Part shown: piece by piece, positions 54,777-64,000 of the stretch | How positions within the stretch are numbered: the first letter of the stretch is position 1 | How the letters are laid out: each line of letters starts with the position of its first letter | From: Petroclostridium xylanilyticum | GTDB lineage: Bacteria; Bacillota; Clostridia; SK-Y3 | Assembly: GCF_002252565.1 (NCBI RefSeq) | Contig: NZ_NPML01000003.1 | Span: forward strand, 1 to 64,000 | Direction: 5' to 3' | Length of the DNA stretch: 64,000 nucleotides | The notes under the pieces: model-generated | What the model was told of the DNA's origin: nothing | What the model saw: only the letters and a program-made list of their open reading frames with translations | The model's database searches: none | Position numbers and translations under genes: made by a program

Positions 54777-54818
54777 AATAAATCAGATAGATTCATAACT
54801 TATCTGATTTATTTTTTT
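54777..54818. terminator. Hairpin terminator
   Basis: AATAAATCAGATA (54777-54789) pairs with TATCTGATTTATT (54801-54813), followed by more Ts. Confidence 0.9.
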
Positions 54819-54884
54819 GCTTTACAAGTGAAATGATTTATATTACTATTATAGGTGAATTTATCTTTCTTTGGAGGTTAGTTT

Positions 54885-56387
54885 ATGCTATATCAGAGTA
54901 CCAGGAATAAGAATGTGCTGGTAAAGTCCGCAGATGCTATAAAATTAGGCATTGCTCCTGATGGAGGTTTGTTTGTCCCCCAGGAAAAAGTGAAACTTTC
55001 GCCAGCCCATATCATGAATTTTTCAGAAATGAATTATAATGCCAGGGCAGTTGAAATATTAAAACTGTTTTTAACTGACTTTACCCAGGATGAAATTAAG
55101 GAATGTGTAGACAAGGCTTATAATAAAGATAAATTTGAAACGGAAAATATAGCGCCGGTTTATAAACTAAACGACAGTGTTTATTTTCTTGAATTGTGGC
55201 ATGGACCTACCTGTGCTTTCAAAGATATGGCACTTCAAATTTTACCGCATTTGTTAACAAAGGCAGTTTTAAAAACGGGAGAGGATAAGGAAGTAGTTAT
55301 TCTGGTTGCTACTTCGGGTGATACTGGTAAGGCTGCTTTAGAAGGGTTTAAGGACGTAGAAGGTACAAGGATTATTGTTTTTTATCCTGATAATGGGGTT
55401 AGTGAAATTCAAAAGCTCCAGATGATTACACAGGAAGGTCAGAATGTAGGTGTATGCGCTGTTGAAGGGAATTTTGATGATGCACAAAATGGAGTAAAAG
55501 CCATTTTTACTGACAGTGCATATAACGATTTACTGGAAAAATATAATTTCAGGCTGTCATCAGCAAATTCTATTAATTGGGGAAGACTGGTGCCGCAGAT
55601 TATATATTATTTTTCAGCTTACGCTGATCTTCTTAAGAATGAAGAAATAAAAGAAGGAGAAAAGATAAATATTGTTGTTCCGACAGGTAACTTTGGTAAT
55701 ATTTTAGCAGCTTATTATGCTAAAGAGATGGGGTTGCCAGTTAATAAACTGATTTGTGCTTCGAATGAAAATAATGTACTTACTGAATTTATCAGGACAG
55801 GGGTATACGATAGAAACAGGGAGTTCAGGACTACTTTATCTCCTTCAATGGATATTCTTATATCCAGTAATTTAGAACGTTTATTGTTTGATGTTACAGG
55901 ACATGATGATTTAAGAGTTAAACAATGGATGCAGGAATTAAAAGAAACAGGCAGATACGAGGTTCACGATATCACCAAACAAAAAATAAAAGAAATCTTT
56001 TGGGCCGGATATTGCGATGATGAAGCAACTTCACAAACAATAAAGGAAACTGAAATGAATTATAGTTATGTCATAGATACACATACTGCGGTAGCAAAGA
56101 ATGTATATGACCAGTATGCAAGGGAAACTGGAGATAATACCAAAACAGTAATTGCTTCTACCGCAAGCCCTTTTAAATTTAATCAAAGTGTACTGATGGC
56201 ATTGGCAGGAGAAGAAGAAATTCAGGGTAAAAGTGAATTTGAACTGCTGGAAATACTTGCGGAAAAAAGCGGATTAAGAATTCCAAAATCTTTATCACAG
56301 TTAAAAGACAAAGCGATTCTTCATAATATTAAATGTAAGAAAGAAGAAATGGAAAAAGTAGTAAATAGGATGTTGCAACTAGAATAA
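54885..56387 (+). CDS. thrC: Threonine synthase
   Basis: A 500-residue PLP enzyme that converts O-phosphohomoserine to threonine. The PLP-binding lysine is K113 in HGPTCAFKDMALQ. SGDTGKAALEGF (about 142-153) and the glycine-rich VPTGNFGNILAAYYAKEMG (about 265-283) are family blocks. The length matches the longer class II threonine synthases. The ATG at 54885 follows TTGGAGGTTAGTTT. No homoserine gene is adjacent and no T-box leader is evident in the 66 bp after the upstream terminator. Confidence 0.95.
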   Translation: MLYQSTRNKNVLVKSADAIKLGIAPDGGLFVPQEKVKLSPAHIMNFSEMNYNARAVEILKLFLTDFTQDEIKECVDKAYNKDKFETENIAPVYKLNDSVYFLELWHGPTCAFKDMALQILPHLLTKAVLKTGEDKEVVILVATSGDTGKAALEGFKDVEGTRIIVFYPDNGVSEIQKLQMITQEGQNVGVCAVEGNFDDAQNGVKAIFTDSAYNDLLEKYNFRLSSANSINWGRLVPQIIYYFSAYADLLKNEEIKEGEKINIVVPTGNFGNILAAYYAKEMGLPVNKLICASNENNVLTEFIRTGVYDRNREFRTTLSPSMDILISSNLERLLFDVTGHDDLRVKQWMQELKETGRYEVHDITKQKIKEIFWAGYCDDEATSQTIKETEMNYSYVIDTHTAVAKNVYDQYARETGDNTKTVIASTASPFKFNQSVLMALAGEEEIQGKSEFELLEILAEKSGLRIPKSLSQLKDKAILHNIKCKKEEMEKVVNRMLQLE

Positions 56388-56395
56388 GAAATTAT

Positions 56396-56422
56396 AAAAA
56401 AAGCAGCTATGCTGCTTTTTTT
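56396..56422. terminator. Terminator between thrC and the DUF1540 gene
   Basis: AAAAAAAGCAGC (56396-56407) pairs with GCTGCTTTTTTT (56411-56422). Its symmetry serves both strands. Confidence 0.92.
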
Positions 56423-56439
56423 ATCTGTTAATATATTAA

Positions 56440-56616
56440 TTAACGTTCAGGCATAAAAGTTGCACAATCGGTTTGCTCGCTGCTTTGAGCATTACGAGGC
56501 TGTACCTCTATAGCCGAGGCCATACAATGATCGCCACTTCCATAGAAGTGACAAGTGTTAACTACACATTTAACTCCGCTTAAGGGCTGGTGTCTTTTTT
56601 CAACTCTAGGTTGCAT
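56440..56616 (-). CDS. DUF1540 cysteine-rich protein
   Basis: A 58-residue protein starting at ATG 56616 behind GAAAGGAGTGATTTGA and ending at 56440. It shows the DUF1540 pattern: VKCVVNTCHFYGSGDHCMAS, then AIEVQPRNAQSSEQTDCATF, with four cysteines and the typical T-x-C-x-T-F end. The cysteines probably bind a metal. The family is common in spore-forming Firmicutes and its function is not established. It converges on thrC across a shared terminator. Confidence 0.85.
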   Translation of the reverse strand: MQPRVEKRHQPLSGVKCVVNTCHFYGSGDHCMASAIEVQPRNAQSSEQTDCATFMPER

Positions 56617-56712
56617 TCAAATCACTCCTTTCAATATTATTTTCTCAAAAAAACCACTTAATATTCAAACCATTCATTGCTAGAAAAAGATCTATTAAAA
56701 TATTATTATATG

Positions 56713-56787
56713 GTTTACAGTTAACAGTTCTCAGTTCACAGTAGTAAACGATTTAATAGCTTTTACTGTGAACCGTGAACTGTAAAC
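56713..56787. repeat. Inverted repeat built from GTTCAC/GTTTAC words
   Basis: GTTTACAGTT ... GTTCACAGTA (left) mirrors TACTGTGAAC ... GAACTGTAAAC (right), around a ~20-base loop. The same GTTCACAG/GTTCACGG words form the heptad array at 63167-63201. Confidence 0.7.
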
Positions 56788-56876
56788 TTATTGACTTTAT
56801 CTGCCATGTAAAATCATTATCAGTAAATATATAATAACCATCTCCAATTTTTCAAATAATATAAAAGAGTGATTTT

Positions 56877-57043
56877 ATGAAAGATAATATTAAAGATAAA
56901 CAGCCTTGGGATGAACACTTACCGGGTAATAAAGCATATATTCAAAAATTTTAAAAAAATCAGAAAAAGAGATTAAGAAGATGACCGGTAAAGAGATGAG
57001 GGCAATATTCAACGGGAAAACCTCCAGAAAGACTAAAGTTTAG
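56877..57043 (+). pseudogene. Small gene with apparent frameshift
   Basis: ATG at 56877 follows AAAGAGTGATTTT and encodes MKDNIKDKQPWDEHLPGNKA and a few more residues before TAA at 56952-56954. A -1 shifted frame then continues with coding-like sequence (LKKSEKEIKKMTGKEMRAIF, NGKTSRKTKV) to TAG at 57041-57043. The switch lies in A/T homopolymers (56944-56956), so it may be a real mutation, a sequencing error or programmed slippage. The family is unknown. Confidence 0.4.
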
Positions 57044-57061
57044 ACTTTAGTCTTTCTTTTT
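57028..57061 (+). terminator. Hairpin terminator
   Basis: AAAGACTAAAGT (57028-57039) pairs with ACTTTAGTCTTT (57044-57055), then CTTTTT. It overlaps the stop of the small frameshifted gene. The next 170 bp hold a weak TTCGTAG/CTACGAA inverted repeat and no gene. Confidence 0.88.
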
Positions 57062-57230
57062 CGTATTTAATAATATATAATCTATGTGGAATTTATTATG
57101 AGTATAATAGTTTGTGTTTCGTAGTCCTTAGTTAGTGGTAAATATTAACGCTACGAACTACGGACAGTTTTTGTGAATTTTGCTCAGGAACATTAACTTG
57201 TAAAAATACGAATACGAGGGTTAAGAGACT

Positions 57231-57938
57231 ATGGCGTTATATGCAATTTCAGATTTACATTTATCTTTAAGCATCGATAAGCCTATGGAGATTTTTGGGA
57301 ATCAATGGGATAATTACATGGAAAAAATTAGACTAAATTGGGTTCAGGAAGTGCAGGATGAAGATTGTATACTTATACCGGGCGATATATCATGGGCAAC
57401 TTATCTTGAGCAAGTGTATAAAGATTTTGAATATATAAATAGTTTACCGGGTATAAAGGTAATATCAAAGGGTAATCATGATTATTGGTGGACAACCGTA
57501 AGTAAATTAAATAAATATATTTGTGTAAACCGGTTTGATAAGATATTTTTTTTGCATAATAATAGCTTTTTATACAAAGATATAGCCATATGCGGGACAA
57601 GGGGATGGAATTGTCCCGGCGCTAATGATTTTTCGGAGGATGATGAAAGAATATATGCAAGGGAAATGCAAAGATTAGAACTATCCATACAGCAAGGGTT
57701 GAAGTATAAGCCCAGGGAAATTATTGCTGTATTGCATTACCCGCCTGTTAACGTATATAAGGATATGCATTCGGGTTTTATCGATATTTTAAAGAAATAT
57801 GAGATTAAAACCTGTATATATGGACATTTACATGCTGATTCCCAGAAAAACGCGCTGGTAGGCAAATATCAAGGAATACAATTTTATCTTGTTGCTTGCG
57901 ATTACATAGATTTTAAGCCCATAAAACTAAGAAACTAA
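57231..57938 (+). CDS. Calcineurin-like metallophosphoesterase
   Basis: A 235-residue hydrolase with the full metallophosphoesterase motif set: SDLHLS (about 7-12), PGDISWA (about 48-54), KGNHDYWW (about 79-86), LHYPPVN (about 165) and GHLHADS (about 194-200). Two metal ions would be bound. The substrate is not evident; relatives act on phosphodiesters or nucleotides. The ATG at 57231 follows GAGGGTTAAGAGACT, a modest site. It is upstream of tig on the same strand, with a separate promoter for tig. Confidence 0.88.
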   Translation: MALYAISDLHLSLSIDKPMEIFGNQWDNYMEKIRLNWVQEVQDEDCILIPGDISWATYLEQVYKDFEYINSLPGIKVISKGNHDYWWTTVSKLNKYICVNRFDKIFFLHNNSFLYKDIAICGTRGWNCPGANDFSEDDERIYAREMQRLELSIQQGLKYKPREIIAVLHYPPVNVYKDMHSGFIDILKKYEIKTCIYGHLHADSQKNALVGKYQGIQFYLVACDYIDFKPIKLRN

Positions 57939-57967
57939 AAAATATTTCAATATTTTCGTAATAAATA

Positions 57968-57997
57968 TTGGAATTCCAGTATTTATTATGCTATAAT
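57968..57997 (+). promoter_or_regulatory. Promoter upstream of tig
   Basis: TTGGAA (57968-57973), an 18-bp spacer, then TATAAT (57992-57997), about 88 bp before the tig start. Confidence 0.6.
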
Positions 57998-58084
57998 ATA
58001 ATGGTTAAAATTGTAGTAAATTCATCCTCTTAGGATGATCTAGTAAATACATAAGAAAAAATATCAAGGAGGCCTATAAAGTAA

Positions 58085-59371
58085 ATGAATGTAAAGGTAG
58101 AGCAATTAGAAAAAAATGTTGTACAATTGGAGATAGAAGTTGATGCAGCAAAATTTGAAGAAGGCATGCAAAAAGCTTACATAAAAAATGTAAAAAAATT
58201 CAATATTCCAGGATTCAGGAAAGGCAAAGCGCCTCGAAAAATCGTTGAAAGATATTATGGCGAAGCAATTTTTTATGAAGATGCTATAAACATTGTGTGC
58301 CCTGAAGCATATGATGAAGCAGTAGAACAAACTAAAATAGAACCGGTAGACCGTCCTGAAATAGATATAAAACAAATCGGAAATGGTCAAAACCTGATTT
58401 TTACAGCTAAAGTTACCGTAAAACCGGAAATTGTGCTGGGAGACTATAAAGGTATAGAAGTAAATAAAATTGAGTATAATGTAACAGAAGATGATGTTGC
58501 TCAAGAGTTAAAAAAGATGCAGGAAAAGAACTCCAGATTAATTACTGTTGAAGATAGACCAGTTCAGATGGGAGACATCGCTGTAATTGATTTTGAGGGT
58601 TTTGTTGATGGAGAAGCTTTTGATGGCGGAAAAGGAACAAATTATAATCTTGAGATAGGTTCAGGACAGTTTATTCCTGGCTTTGAAGAACAGTTGATTG
58701 GTAAGAATACCGGAGAAGAAGTTGAAGTGAATGTGACTTTCCCTGAAGAGTATCATGTTGAAGCATTAGCTGGAAAGCCGGCAGTTTTCAAAGTAAAAAT
58801 TAACCAGATAAAGTATAAAGAACTTCCGGTTATTGATGATGAGTTTGCAAAGGATGTAAGTGAATTTGATACTCTTGAGGAGCTCAAAGAAGATATAAGA
58901 AAGAAATTAACACAGGATGCAGAGCATAGAGCAAAGCATGAACTGGAGAATGCTGTTATTGACAAAGTAGTTGAAAATGTAACAGTAGAAATACCTGAAG
59001 TTATGATTGAGCATCAAATTGACTACATTACAAGGGATTTTGACCTGCGGCTTAGAGCTCAAGGTTTAACGCTTGATAAGTATTTAGAGCTTATAGGTTC
59101 TGATATACCTAAATTTAGAGAACAGTTTAAAGAGCAGGCGACCAAACAGGTAAAGACTTCTCTTGTCCTTGAAAAGATAGGAAAAGAAGAAGAGATTGAT
59201 GTAACTGATGAAGAAGTTGACAAAGAGATAGTAAGATTAGCAGAGAACTATAAGATGGAAATTGAAAAACTCAAAAATGTGTTAAGACCTGAAGACATTC
59301 AATCTATCAAAGATGAATTGATTTTAGGAAAAACAGTGGATATGTTGGTGCAAAATGCGAAAATAGCATAA
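58085..59371 (+). CDS. tig: Trigger factor
   Basis: A 428-residue ribosome-bound chaperone and peptidyl-prolyl isomerase that shields nascent chains. The N-terminal ribosome-binding domain has the signature NIPGFRKGKAPRKIVERYYG (about 40-59). The FKBP-type domain (about 150-245; GDIAVIDFEGFVDGEAFDGG) and the helical C-terminal arms follow. The ATG at 58085 follows AAGGAGGCCTATAAAGTAA. It begins the tig-clpP-clpX-lonB-lon group typical of Clostridia. Confidence 0.97.
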   Translation: MNVKVEQLEKNVVQLEIEVDAAKFEEGMQKAYIKNVKKFNIPGFRKGKAPRKIVERYYGEAIFYEDAINIVCPEAYDEAVEQTKIEPVDRPEIDIKQIGNGQNLIFTAKVTVKPEIVLGDYKGIEVNKIEYNVTEDDVAQELKKMQEKNSRLITVEDRPVQMGDIAVIDFEGFVDGEAFDGGKGTNYNLEIGSGQFIPGFEEQLIGKNTGEEVEVNVTFPEEYHVEALAGKPAVFKVKINQIKYKELPVIDDEFAKDVSEFDTLEELKEDIRKKLTQDAEHRAKHELENAVIDKVVENVTVEIPEVMIEHQIDYITRDFDLRLRAQGLTLDKYLELIGSDIPKFREQFKEQATKQVKTSLVLEKIGKEEEIDVTDEEVDKEIVRLAENYKMEIEKLKNVLRPEDIQSIKDELILGKTVDMLVQNAKIA

Positions 59372-59421
59372 GCTAATAAGAATATAATCGATATACTCAA
59401 TGTTTAAAAGGAGTGACATAA

Positions 59422-60003
59422 ATGAGTTTAGTTCCAATAGTGGTTGAACAAACAAATAGAGGCGAAAGATCTTATGATATTTATTCTCGTCTTTTAAAAG
59501 AAAGAATAATCTTTCTGGGAGAAGAAGTAAATGATGTAACAGCCAGTCTTGTAGTTGCACAATTATTATTTTTGGAAGCAGAAGACCCGGATAAGGATAT
59601 CAGTCTTTATATTAACAGTCCGGGGGGTTCTGTAACTGCAGGACTTGCTATTTATGATACTATGCAATATATAAGAGCTGATGTATCTACTATTTGTATT
59701 GGAATGGCAGCCAGCATGGGCGCCTTCCTGTTAGCAGCCGGCGCCAAAGGAAAAAGATTTGCATTACCTAATAGTGAAATCATGATACATCAGCCTTTGG
59801 GCGGTGCAAGAGGTCAGGCTACCGACATTAAAATTCATGCAGAACAGATTTTGAAGATTAAGGATAGACTTAATAGAATTCTTAGTGAGAGGACAGGACA
59901 ACCTTTAGAAAGAATAGAACGAGACACTGATAGAGACTTTTTCATGACAGCAGAAGAAGCAAAAGCTTATGGAATAGTTGACCAGGTAATATCAAAAAGG
60001 TAG
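59422..60003 (+). CDS. clpP: ATP-dependent Clp protease, proteolytic subunit
   Basis: A 193-residue serine protease subunit that forms the 14-mer degradation chamber with ClpX. The catalytic serine is Ser98 in [11 protein letters not shown] and the histidine is His123 in [10 protein letters not shown]; the Asp lies in the DTDRDFF region near 172. The ATG at 59422 follows AAAGGAGTGACATAA. It lies 50 bp after tig and 31 bp before clpX, consistent with one operon. No CtsR box is evident. Confidence 0.97.
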   Translation: MSLVPIVVEQTNRGERSYDIYSRLLKERIIFLGEEVNDVTASLVVAQLLFLEAEDPDKDISLYINSPGGSVTAGLAIYDTMQYIRADVSTICIGMAASMGAFLLAAGAKGKRFALPNSEIMIHQPLGGARGQATDIKIHAEQILKIKDRLNRILSERTGQPLERIERDTDRDFFMTAEEAKAYGIVDQVISKR

Positions 60004-60034
60004 GCAGTAATGTCTAGGTAGAAGAGGTGTAAAG

Positions 60035-61330
60035 ATGTCAAGATATGACGAAAAGAAGCAGTTAAAGTGCTCCTTTTGTGGAAAAACTCAAGACCAGGTC
60101 AAAAGATTGGTTGCGGGCCCCGGTGTATATATATGTGATGAGTGTATAGAGTTATGTTCTGAAATTATTGAAGAAGAATTCGAGGAAGCTAAAGTAGATG
60201 TGGAATTAAGTGATATTCCAAAGCCCAGGGAAATTAAGGAGATATTAGACCAGTATGTAATCGGGCAGGAGCAGGCAAAGAAAAACCTTGCTGTTGCAGT
60301 GTACAACCACTATAAAAGAATAAATACTGATATAAAATCAACAGACGTTGAGTTACAAAAAAGCAATATACTTATGTTAGGCCCTACAGGTTCTGGTAAA
60401 ACCCTTCTTGCCCAGACTTTAGCCAGAATATTAAATGTACCCTTTGCAATTGCAGATGCTACATCATTAACAGAAGCCGGCTATGTGGGAGAAGATGTTG
60501 AGAATATTCTCCTTAAGCTGATTCAAGCAGCTGATTACGATATAGAACAGGCAGAAAAGGGTATTATATACATTGATGAGATTGATAAGATTGCGAGAAA
60601 ATCTGAAAATCCATCCATCACAAGAGATGTTAGCGGTGAAGGTGTCCAACAGGCATTATTAAAAATTCTGGAGGGCACGGTTGCTTCTGTACCTCCACAA
60701 GGAGGCAGAAAACATCCTCATCAGGAGTTCATCCAGATTGACACTACGAATATATTGTTTATCTGTGGTGGAGCTTTTGATGGAATTGAAAAAATTATAC
60801 AAAATAGAATTGGTAAGAAGTCCATGGGCTTTGGTGCCCAAATTGAAAGTAAAAAGGAACAGGATGTTGGGGCAATTCTCCAGAATATTCTTCCTCAGGA
60901 TTTGTTAAAGTTTGGGTTAATTCCGGAATTCGTAGGTAGGCTTCCTGTAATTGTCACTCTAAACTCATTAGATAAGGATGCATTAATTCAAATACTTACC
61001 GAACCTAAAAATGCACTTGTAAAACAGTATCAAAAATTATTTGAGATAGATGATGTAATATTAGAGTTCGATAAAGAGGCTTTAGAAGCAATTGCAGATA
61101 AAGCTATAAAACGAAATACAGGAGCACGAGGTTTAAGGGCTATTCTTGAAGAAGTTATGTTGGAAGTGATGTTTGACATTCCTTCAGAAAAGAATGTTGA
61201 AAAATGTATTATTCATTTGGATTGCATTACAGAGGGTAAGCTGCCGGAATTAATAATAAATGAAAATAAAAAGCAGTTAAAAAAGACTACAGCAAGAAAA
61301 TCAAGAGTTAAAAGGGAATCCGTATCATAA
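60035..61330 (+). CDS. clpX: ATP-dependent Clp protease, ATPase subunit
   Basis: A 431-residue AAA+ unfoldase that feeds substrates to ClpP. The N-terminal zinc finger (CSFCGK...CDECIELC, about 11-40) is followed by Walker A GPTGSGKT with K122, Walker [15 protein letters not shown], the pore and IGF-type ClpP-docking loops ([12 protein letters not shown]), and the sensor 2 arginine in [11 protein letters not shown]. The C-terminus is Lys-rich. The ATG at 60035 follows AAGAGGTGTAAAG. A terminator comes right after the stop. Confidence 0.97.
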   Translation: MSRYDEKKQLKCSFCGKTQDQVKRLVAGPGVYICDECIELCSEIIEEEFEEAKVDVELSDIPKPREIKEILDQYVIGQEQAKKNLAVAVYNHYKRINTDIKSTDVELQKSNILMLGPTGSGKTLLAQTLARILNVPFAIADATSLTEAGYVGEDVENILLKLIQAADYDIEQAEKGIIYIDEIDKIARKSENPSITRDVSGEGVQQALLKILEGTVASVPPQGGRKHPHQEFIQIDTTNILFICGGAFDGIEKIIQNRIGKKSMGFGAQIESKKEQDVGAILQNILPQDLLKFGLIPEFVGRLPVIVTLNSLDKDALIQILTEPKNALVKQYQKLFEIDDVILEFDKEALEAIADKAIKRNTGARGLRAILEEVMLEVMFDIPSEKNVEKCIIHLDCITEGKLPELIINENKKQLKKTTARKSRVKRESVS

Positions 61331-61358
61331 AAACCAGTGTTAACCGCACTGGTTTTTA
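61329..61358 (+). terminator. Terminator of tig-clpP-clpX
   Basis: AAAACCAGTG (61330-61339) pairs with CACTGGTTTT (61347-61356), followed by T's. Confidence 0.9.
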
Positions 61359-61476
61359 TGTGTTTTTTTATAAAATTGGTTTATGTTTACAGGATAAAAA
61401 AAGTGCTGAAACAAATAATAAAAAATGATAGATAAAACGCCATCCTATGCGTACAGCATGAAAAGGAGGAGTCAAT

Positions 61477-63156
61477 TTGTTTAACAGCACAATTTTATTA
61501 ATACAGTTTTTCTTTTCCATAGTTATTGGTATATACTTCCTTAACCTCTTAAAATCTCAACAAGGCAATAAAAGTGCGGTGGAAAAGGAGTCAAGAAAAG
61601 AGTTAGAAAAATTAAGAAAGCTCAGAGAAATTAAGCTGACTGAACCTTTGTCAGAAAAGACCAGGCCTTCCACTTTTAGTGAAATAATCGGACAAGAACA
61701 AGGATTGAAAGCTTTAAAAGCAGCTTTATGCGGTCCAAATCCTCAGCATGTAATTATCTATGGGCCACCGGGGGTAGGGAAAACAGCTGCTGCCAGAGTA
61801 GTCCTGGAAGAAGCTAAAAAAATGGAAATTTCACCATTTGGCAGAGAAGCAAAGTTTATCGAGATGGATGCAACAACATTAAGATTTGACGAAAGAGGTA
61901 TAGCAGATCCATTAATTGGCTCAGTACATGATCCAATATATCAGGGAGCGGGTGCCTATGGTCAGGCTGGTATACCTCAACCTAAGCCGGGAGCTGTTAC
62001 CAAGGCTCACGGAGGAATACTGTTCTTAGATGAAATAGGAGAATTGCATCCTATTCAAATGAATAAACTGTTAAAAGTCCTGGAGGATAGAAAGGTATTT
62101 CTCGAAAGTGCTTACTACAGTTCAGAGGATAACAACATACCTTCACATATACATGAAATTTTTCAAAAAGGTTTGCCTGCTGACTTTAGGTTGGTTGGAG
62201 CTACCACCCGCACGCCGGAAGATATACCCCCGGCCTTAAGATCAAGATGTGTAGAAATATTTTTTCGTTCGCTAACGGTTGAAGAAATTGCCAGGATCGC
62301 TAGAAACGCATCGAAAAAAGGAAATTTTTCAATGGAAGAGGGAGTGGAGTACCTGGTAGCCAAGTATGCGACCAATGGCCGGGATGCTGTTAATATTGTA
62401 CAGATTGCCGGCGGAGTTGCGTTGGTAGAAGGCAGGTCTAGTATCACGAAAAAAGATATAGAATGGGTAATTGAGTTTGGGCAATACAGTCCAAGAATTG
62501 AGAAAAAAGTTGCTGCAGACAAACAGGTAGGATGTATTAATGGCCTGGCTGTTTTCGGCAGAAGTCAAGGGATGGTAATGGACATTGAGGCAACTGCAGT
62601 TCCTTGTGAAAAAGGAAAAGGGACGTTTACTGTAACAGGTATTATAGAAGAAGAGGAAATGGACGGCAGGGGGCAGAAATTAAAACGCAATAGTACGGCA
62701 AGGGCTTCGGTACAGAATATGTTAACAGTTATCAAAAAATTTCTTGGAGAGGATCCTGCTGACTATAATATTCATTTGAATTTTCCCGGCGGGATTCCGA
62801 TAGATGGACCTTCTGCAGGAATAGCGATAATGACTGCAGTATATTCAGCGATTAAAAATATTCCTTTGGATGGAACCTTAGCTATGACAGGTGAAATTTC
62901 TATAAGAGGAAAGGTAAAGCCGGTAGGTGGGGTAGTAGCAAAAGTGGAAGCAGCACGGCAGGCAGGTGTGAAAAAGGTATTAATACCCAAAGAGAATTGG
63001 CAGGAACTGTTTGAAACAATGGATATAGAAGTAATTGCCGTTGAGGATATACACCAGGTAATGGATATTGTTTTTGGTATCAAACAAGAAAAAGAAGGAG
63101 TCGCTATATCTAACCAGGCGGATACTGTTAGTGTACTCACTGCATCTAGCCTTTGA
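61477..63156 (+). CDS. lonB: ATP-dependent protease LonB
   Basis: A 559-residue membrane-anchored Lon-type protease known from spore formers. One N-terminal membrane helix (about 5-24), AAA+ domain with Walker A GPPGVGKT (K102) and Walker B GILFLDEIGELH, and a C-terminal Lon protease domain with catalytic Ser446 in DGPSAGIAIMTA and a Lys in KVEAARQAG. It lacks the N-terminal LON substrate domain of LonA. The TTG start at 61477 is supported by AAAAGGAGGAGTCAA six bases upstream. It has its own 146-bp leader after the clpX terminator, and lon follows. Confidence 0.95.
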   Translation: MFNSTILLIQFFFSIVIGIYFLNLLKSQQGNKSAVEKESRKELEKLRKLREIKLTEPLSEKTRPSTFSEIIGQEQGLKALKAALCGPNPQHVIIYGPPGVGKTAAARVVLEEAKKMEISPFGREAKFIEMDATTLRFDERGIADPLIGSVHDPIYQGAGAYGQAGIPQPKPGAVTKAHGGILFLDEIGELHPIQMNKLLKVLEDRKVFLESAYYSSEDNNIPSHIHEIFQKGLPADFRLVGATTRTPEDIPPALRSRCVEIFFRSLTVEEIARIARNASKKGNFSMEEGVEYLVAKYATNGRDAVNIVQIAGGVALVEGRSSITKKDIEWVIEFGQYSPRIEKKVAADKQVGCINGLAVFGRSQGMVMDIEATAVPCEKGKGTFTVTGIIEEEEMDGRGQKLKRNSTARASVQNMLTVIKKFLGEDPADYNIHLNFPGGIPIDGPSAGIAIMTAVYSAIKNIPLDGTLAMTGEISIRGKVKPVGGVVAKVEAARQAGVKKVLIPKENWQELFETMDIEVIAVEDIHQVMDIVFGIKQEKEGVAISNQADTVSVLTASSL

Positions 63157-63548
63157 TCAGGTATATAGTTCACAGTTCACGGTTCACGGTTCACAGTTCA
63201 CAGTAATCGGTGCATTGTGGGGAGTTTTTTTGAATTGAGAATTGACAATTGAGAATAGAGAATATAAAGTAGGTACAGATAAAGATAAACGCATAATAAA
63301 TTCATTACAAAAATCTACACTATATCTTTATCTGTATCTTTATCTTATCTGTATCTTTATCTATGTCTATGTCACATTACACTGACCAGTTGTATAAAAT
63401 CTTTAATCTAATTTATATAAATTCATTATTATCCCTATAATACCAAATAAAGAATATTGAAAAAAATCTTATGTAACGTTATAATTAATGAAAGTTGAAT
63501 TATTGATTGCATTGTATTGTATAGGTTTATTATTAAGGAGTTGATATA
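63157..63548. repeat. Intergenic tract of simple repeats between lonB and lon
   Basis: Five 7-bp units (AGTTCAC/GGTTCAC) occupy 63167-63201, then GAATTGAGAATTGACAATTG-type repeats (63231-63262), then CTTTATCTGTAT-type repeats (about 63320-63372). No gene is seen. The last ~100 bp should hold the lon promoter. Confidence 0.75.
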
Positions 63549-64000
63549 ATGGCAGAAGGGAAAAAGGTAATAAAAAAGCAAATATTGCCATTGCTCCCGC
63601 TAAGAGGTTTAACCGTATTTCCATATATGATATTACATTTTGATGTGGGCAGGACAAAATCTATTAAAGCTCTGGAAGAAGCAATGATTAACAACCAGTT
63701 GATTTTTTTGGTTTCTCAAAAAGATGTACAAATAGATGACCCTCAAGAAGAAGACGTATATAGGGTAGGAACTATTTCCAGAGTTAAGCAGCTTTTAAAG
63801 CTGCCGGGTGATACCATCAGGGTTTTGGTAGAGGGCTTGAGCAGGGCAGAAATTACTGAAATCACTCAAACTGAACCGTTTATTATGAGTGAAGTTATGG
63901 AAAAGATTAGTTTAGAGCCTGTTTATGACGAAGTAGAAATGGAAGCTATCATTCGAAAGGTCCATGCTGTATTTGAAGAGTACTTCCAGTTAAGCAACAA
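63549..64000 (+). CDS. lon: ATP-dependent protease Lon (5' part, runs off the window)
   Basis: The first ~150 residues of a Lon protease: the N-terminal LON substrate-binding domain (LLPLRGLTVFPYMILHFDVG, about 14-33; VLVEGLSRAEI, about 93-103). The ATPase and protease domains lie beyond base 64000. The ATG at 63549 follows AAGGAGTTGATATA. The lonB-lon order is the usual clostridial and bacillar arrangement. Confidence 0.95.
   Translation, partial: MAEGKKVIKKQILPLLPLRGLTVFPYMILHFDVGRTKSIKALEEAMINNQLIFLVSQKDVQIDDPQEEDVYRVGTISRVKQLLKLPGDTIRVLVEGLSRAEITEITQTEPFIMSEVMEKISLEPVYDEVEMEAIIRKVHAVFEEYFQLSN

Noticed and set aside
54819-54884. T-box or threonine leader before thrC
   Set aside because: Only 66 bp separate the upstream terminator from the start codon and no leader structure is visible.
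63157-63548. CRISPR array in the repeat tract before lon
   Set aside because: Units are 7-12 bp, tandem and without spacers.

Overview
The window looks like chromosomal DNA of a spore-forming, plant-polysaccharide-degrading member of the Clostridia. The DNA is AT-rich, with strong AGGAGG-type ribosome sites and many hairpin-plus-T-run terminators. Marker genes fit: type III glutamine synthetase, LonB next to Lon, trigger factor-ClpP-ClpX, and a DUF1540 protein. No rRNA, tRNA or CRISPR array was seen, and I cannot name a species.

Region 1 (1-11 kb) is a xylan-use locus: a sugar ABC permease, an intracellular GH10 xylanase, an SGNH acetylesterase, a GH67 alpha-glucuronidase and a GH3 beta-xylosidase. 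It is scarred by an IS remnant (1-1223), a truncated transposase (3228-4184) and gene tails (second GH10, iron alcohol dehydrogenase, SDR mannonate oxidoreductase).

Region 2 (11-19 kb) is rearranged. A 1346-bp block carrying the 3' two thirds of xylB occurs twice, and one copy is split by a group II intron. Between the copies lie four copies of a ~134-bp element bounded by GGGACGGTTCT/AGAACCGTCCC, plus several truncated small genes of unknown function.

Region 3 (19-35 kb) handles the sugars released in region 1. A xylA-xylR-xylB operon feeds xylose to xylulose 5-phosphate. A LacI-type regulator with uxaB and uxaA lies divergent to uxaC and a VOC protein, with two identical 14-bp operators just downstream of two good promoters. 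A second LacI-type regulator, kduI and kduD follow a second group II intron. Together these enzymes would turn uronates into 2-keto-3-deoxygluconate; the kinase and aldolase for it are not here.

Region 4 (35-57 kb) is mostly housekeeping: glnN, a Na/phosphate symporter, an rRNA methyltransferase, an acyl-CoA synthetase with an XRE-cupin regulator, small hypotheticals, a 5'-truncated SulP transporter, a VanW lipoprotein, a divergent cis-prenyltransferase, a TPR protein, pgi, a LytS/LytTR pair with a CstA-type carrier, and thrC. Between cstA and a small P-loop gene lies a ~320-nt multi-branched inverted-repeat structure (53838-54156) closed by a long helix and followed by six Ts. It is the best candidate here for an undescribed structured RNA.

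Region 5 (57-64 kb) is the protein quality-control cluster: a metallophosphoesterase, then tig, clpP, clpX, lonB and the start of lon, which runs off the window.
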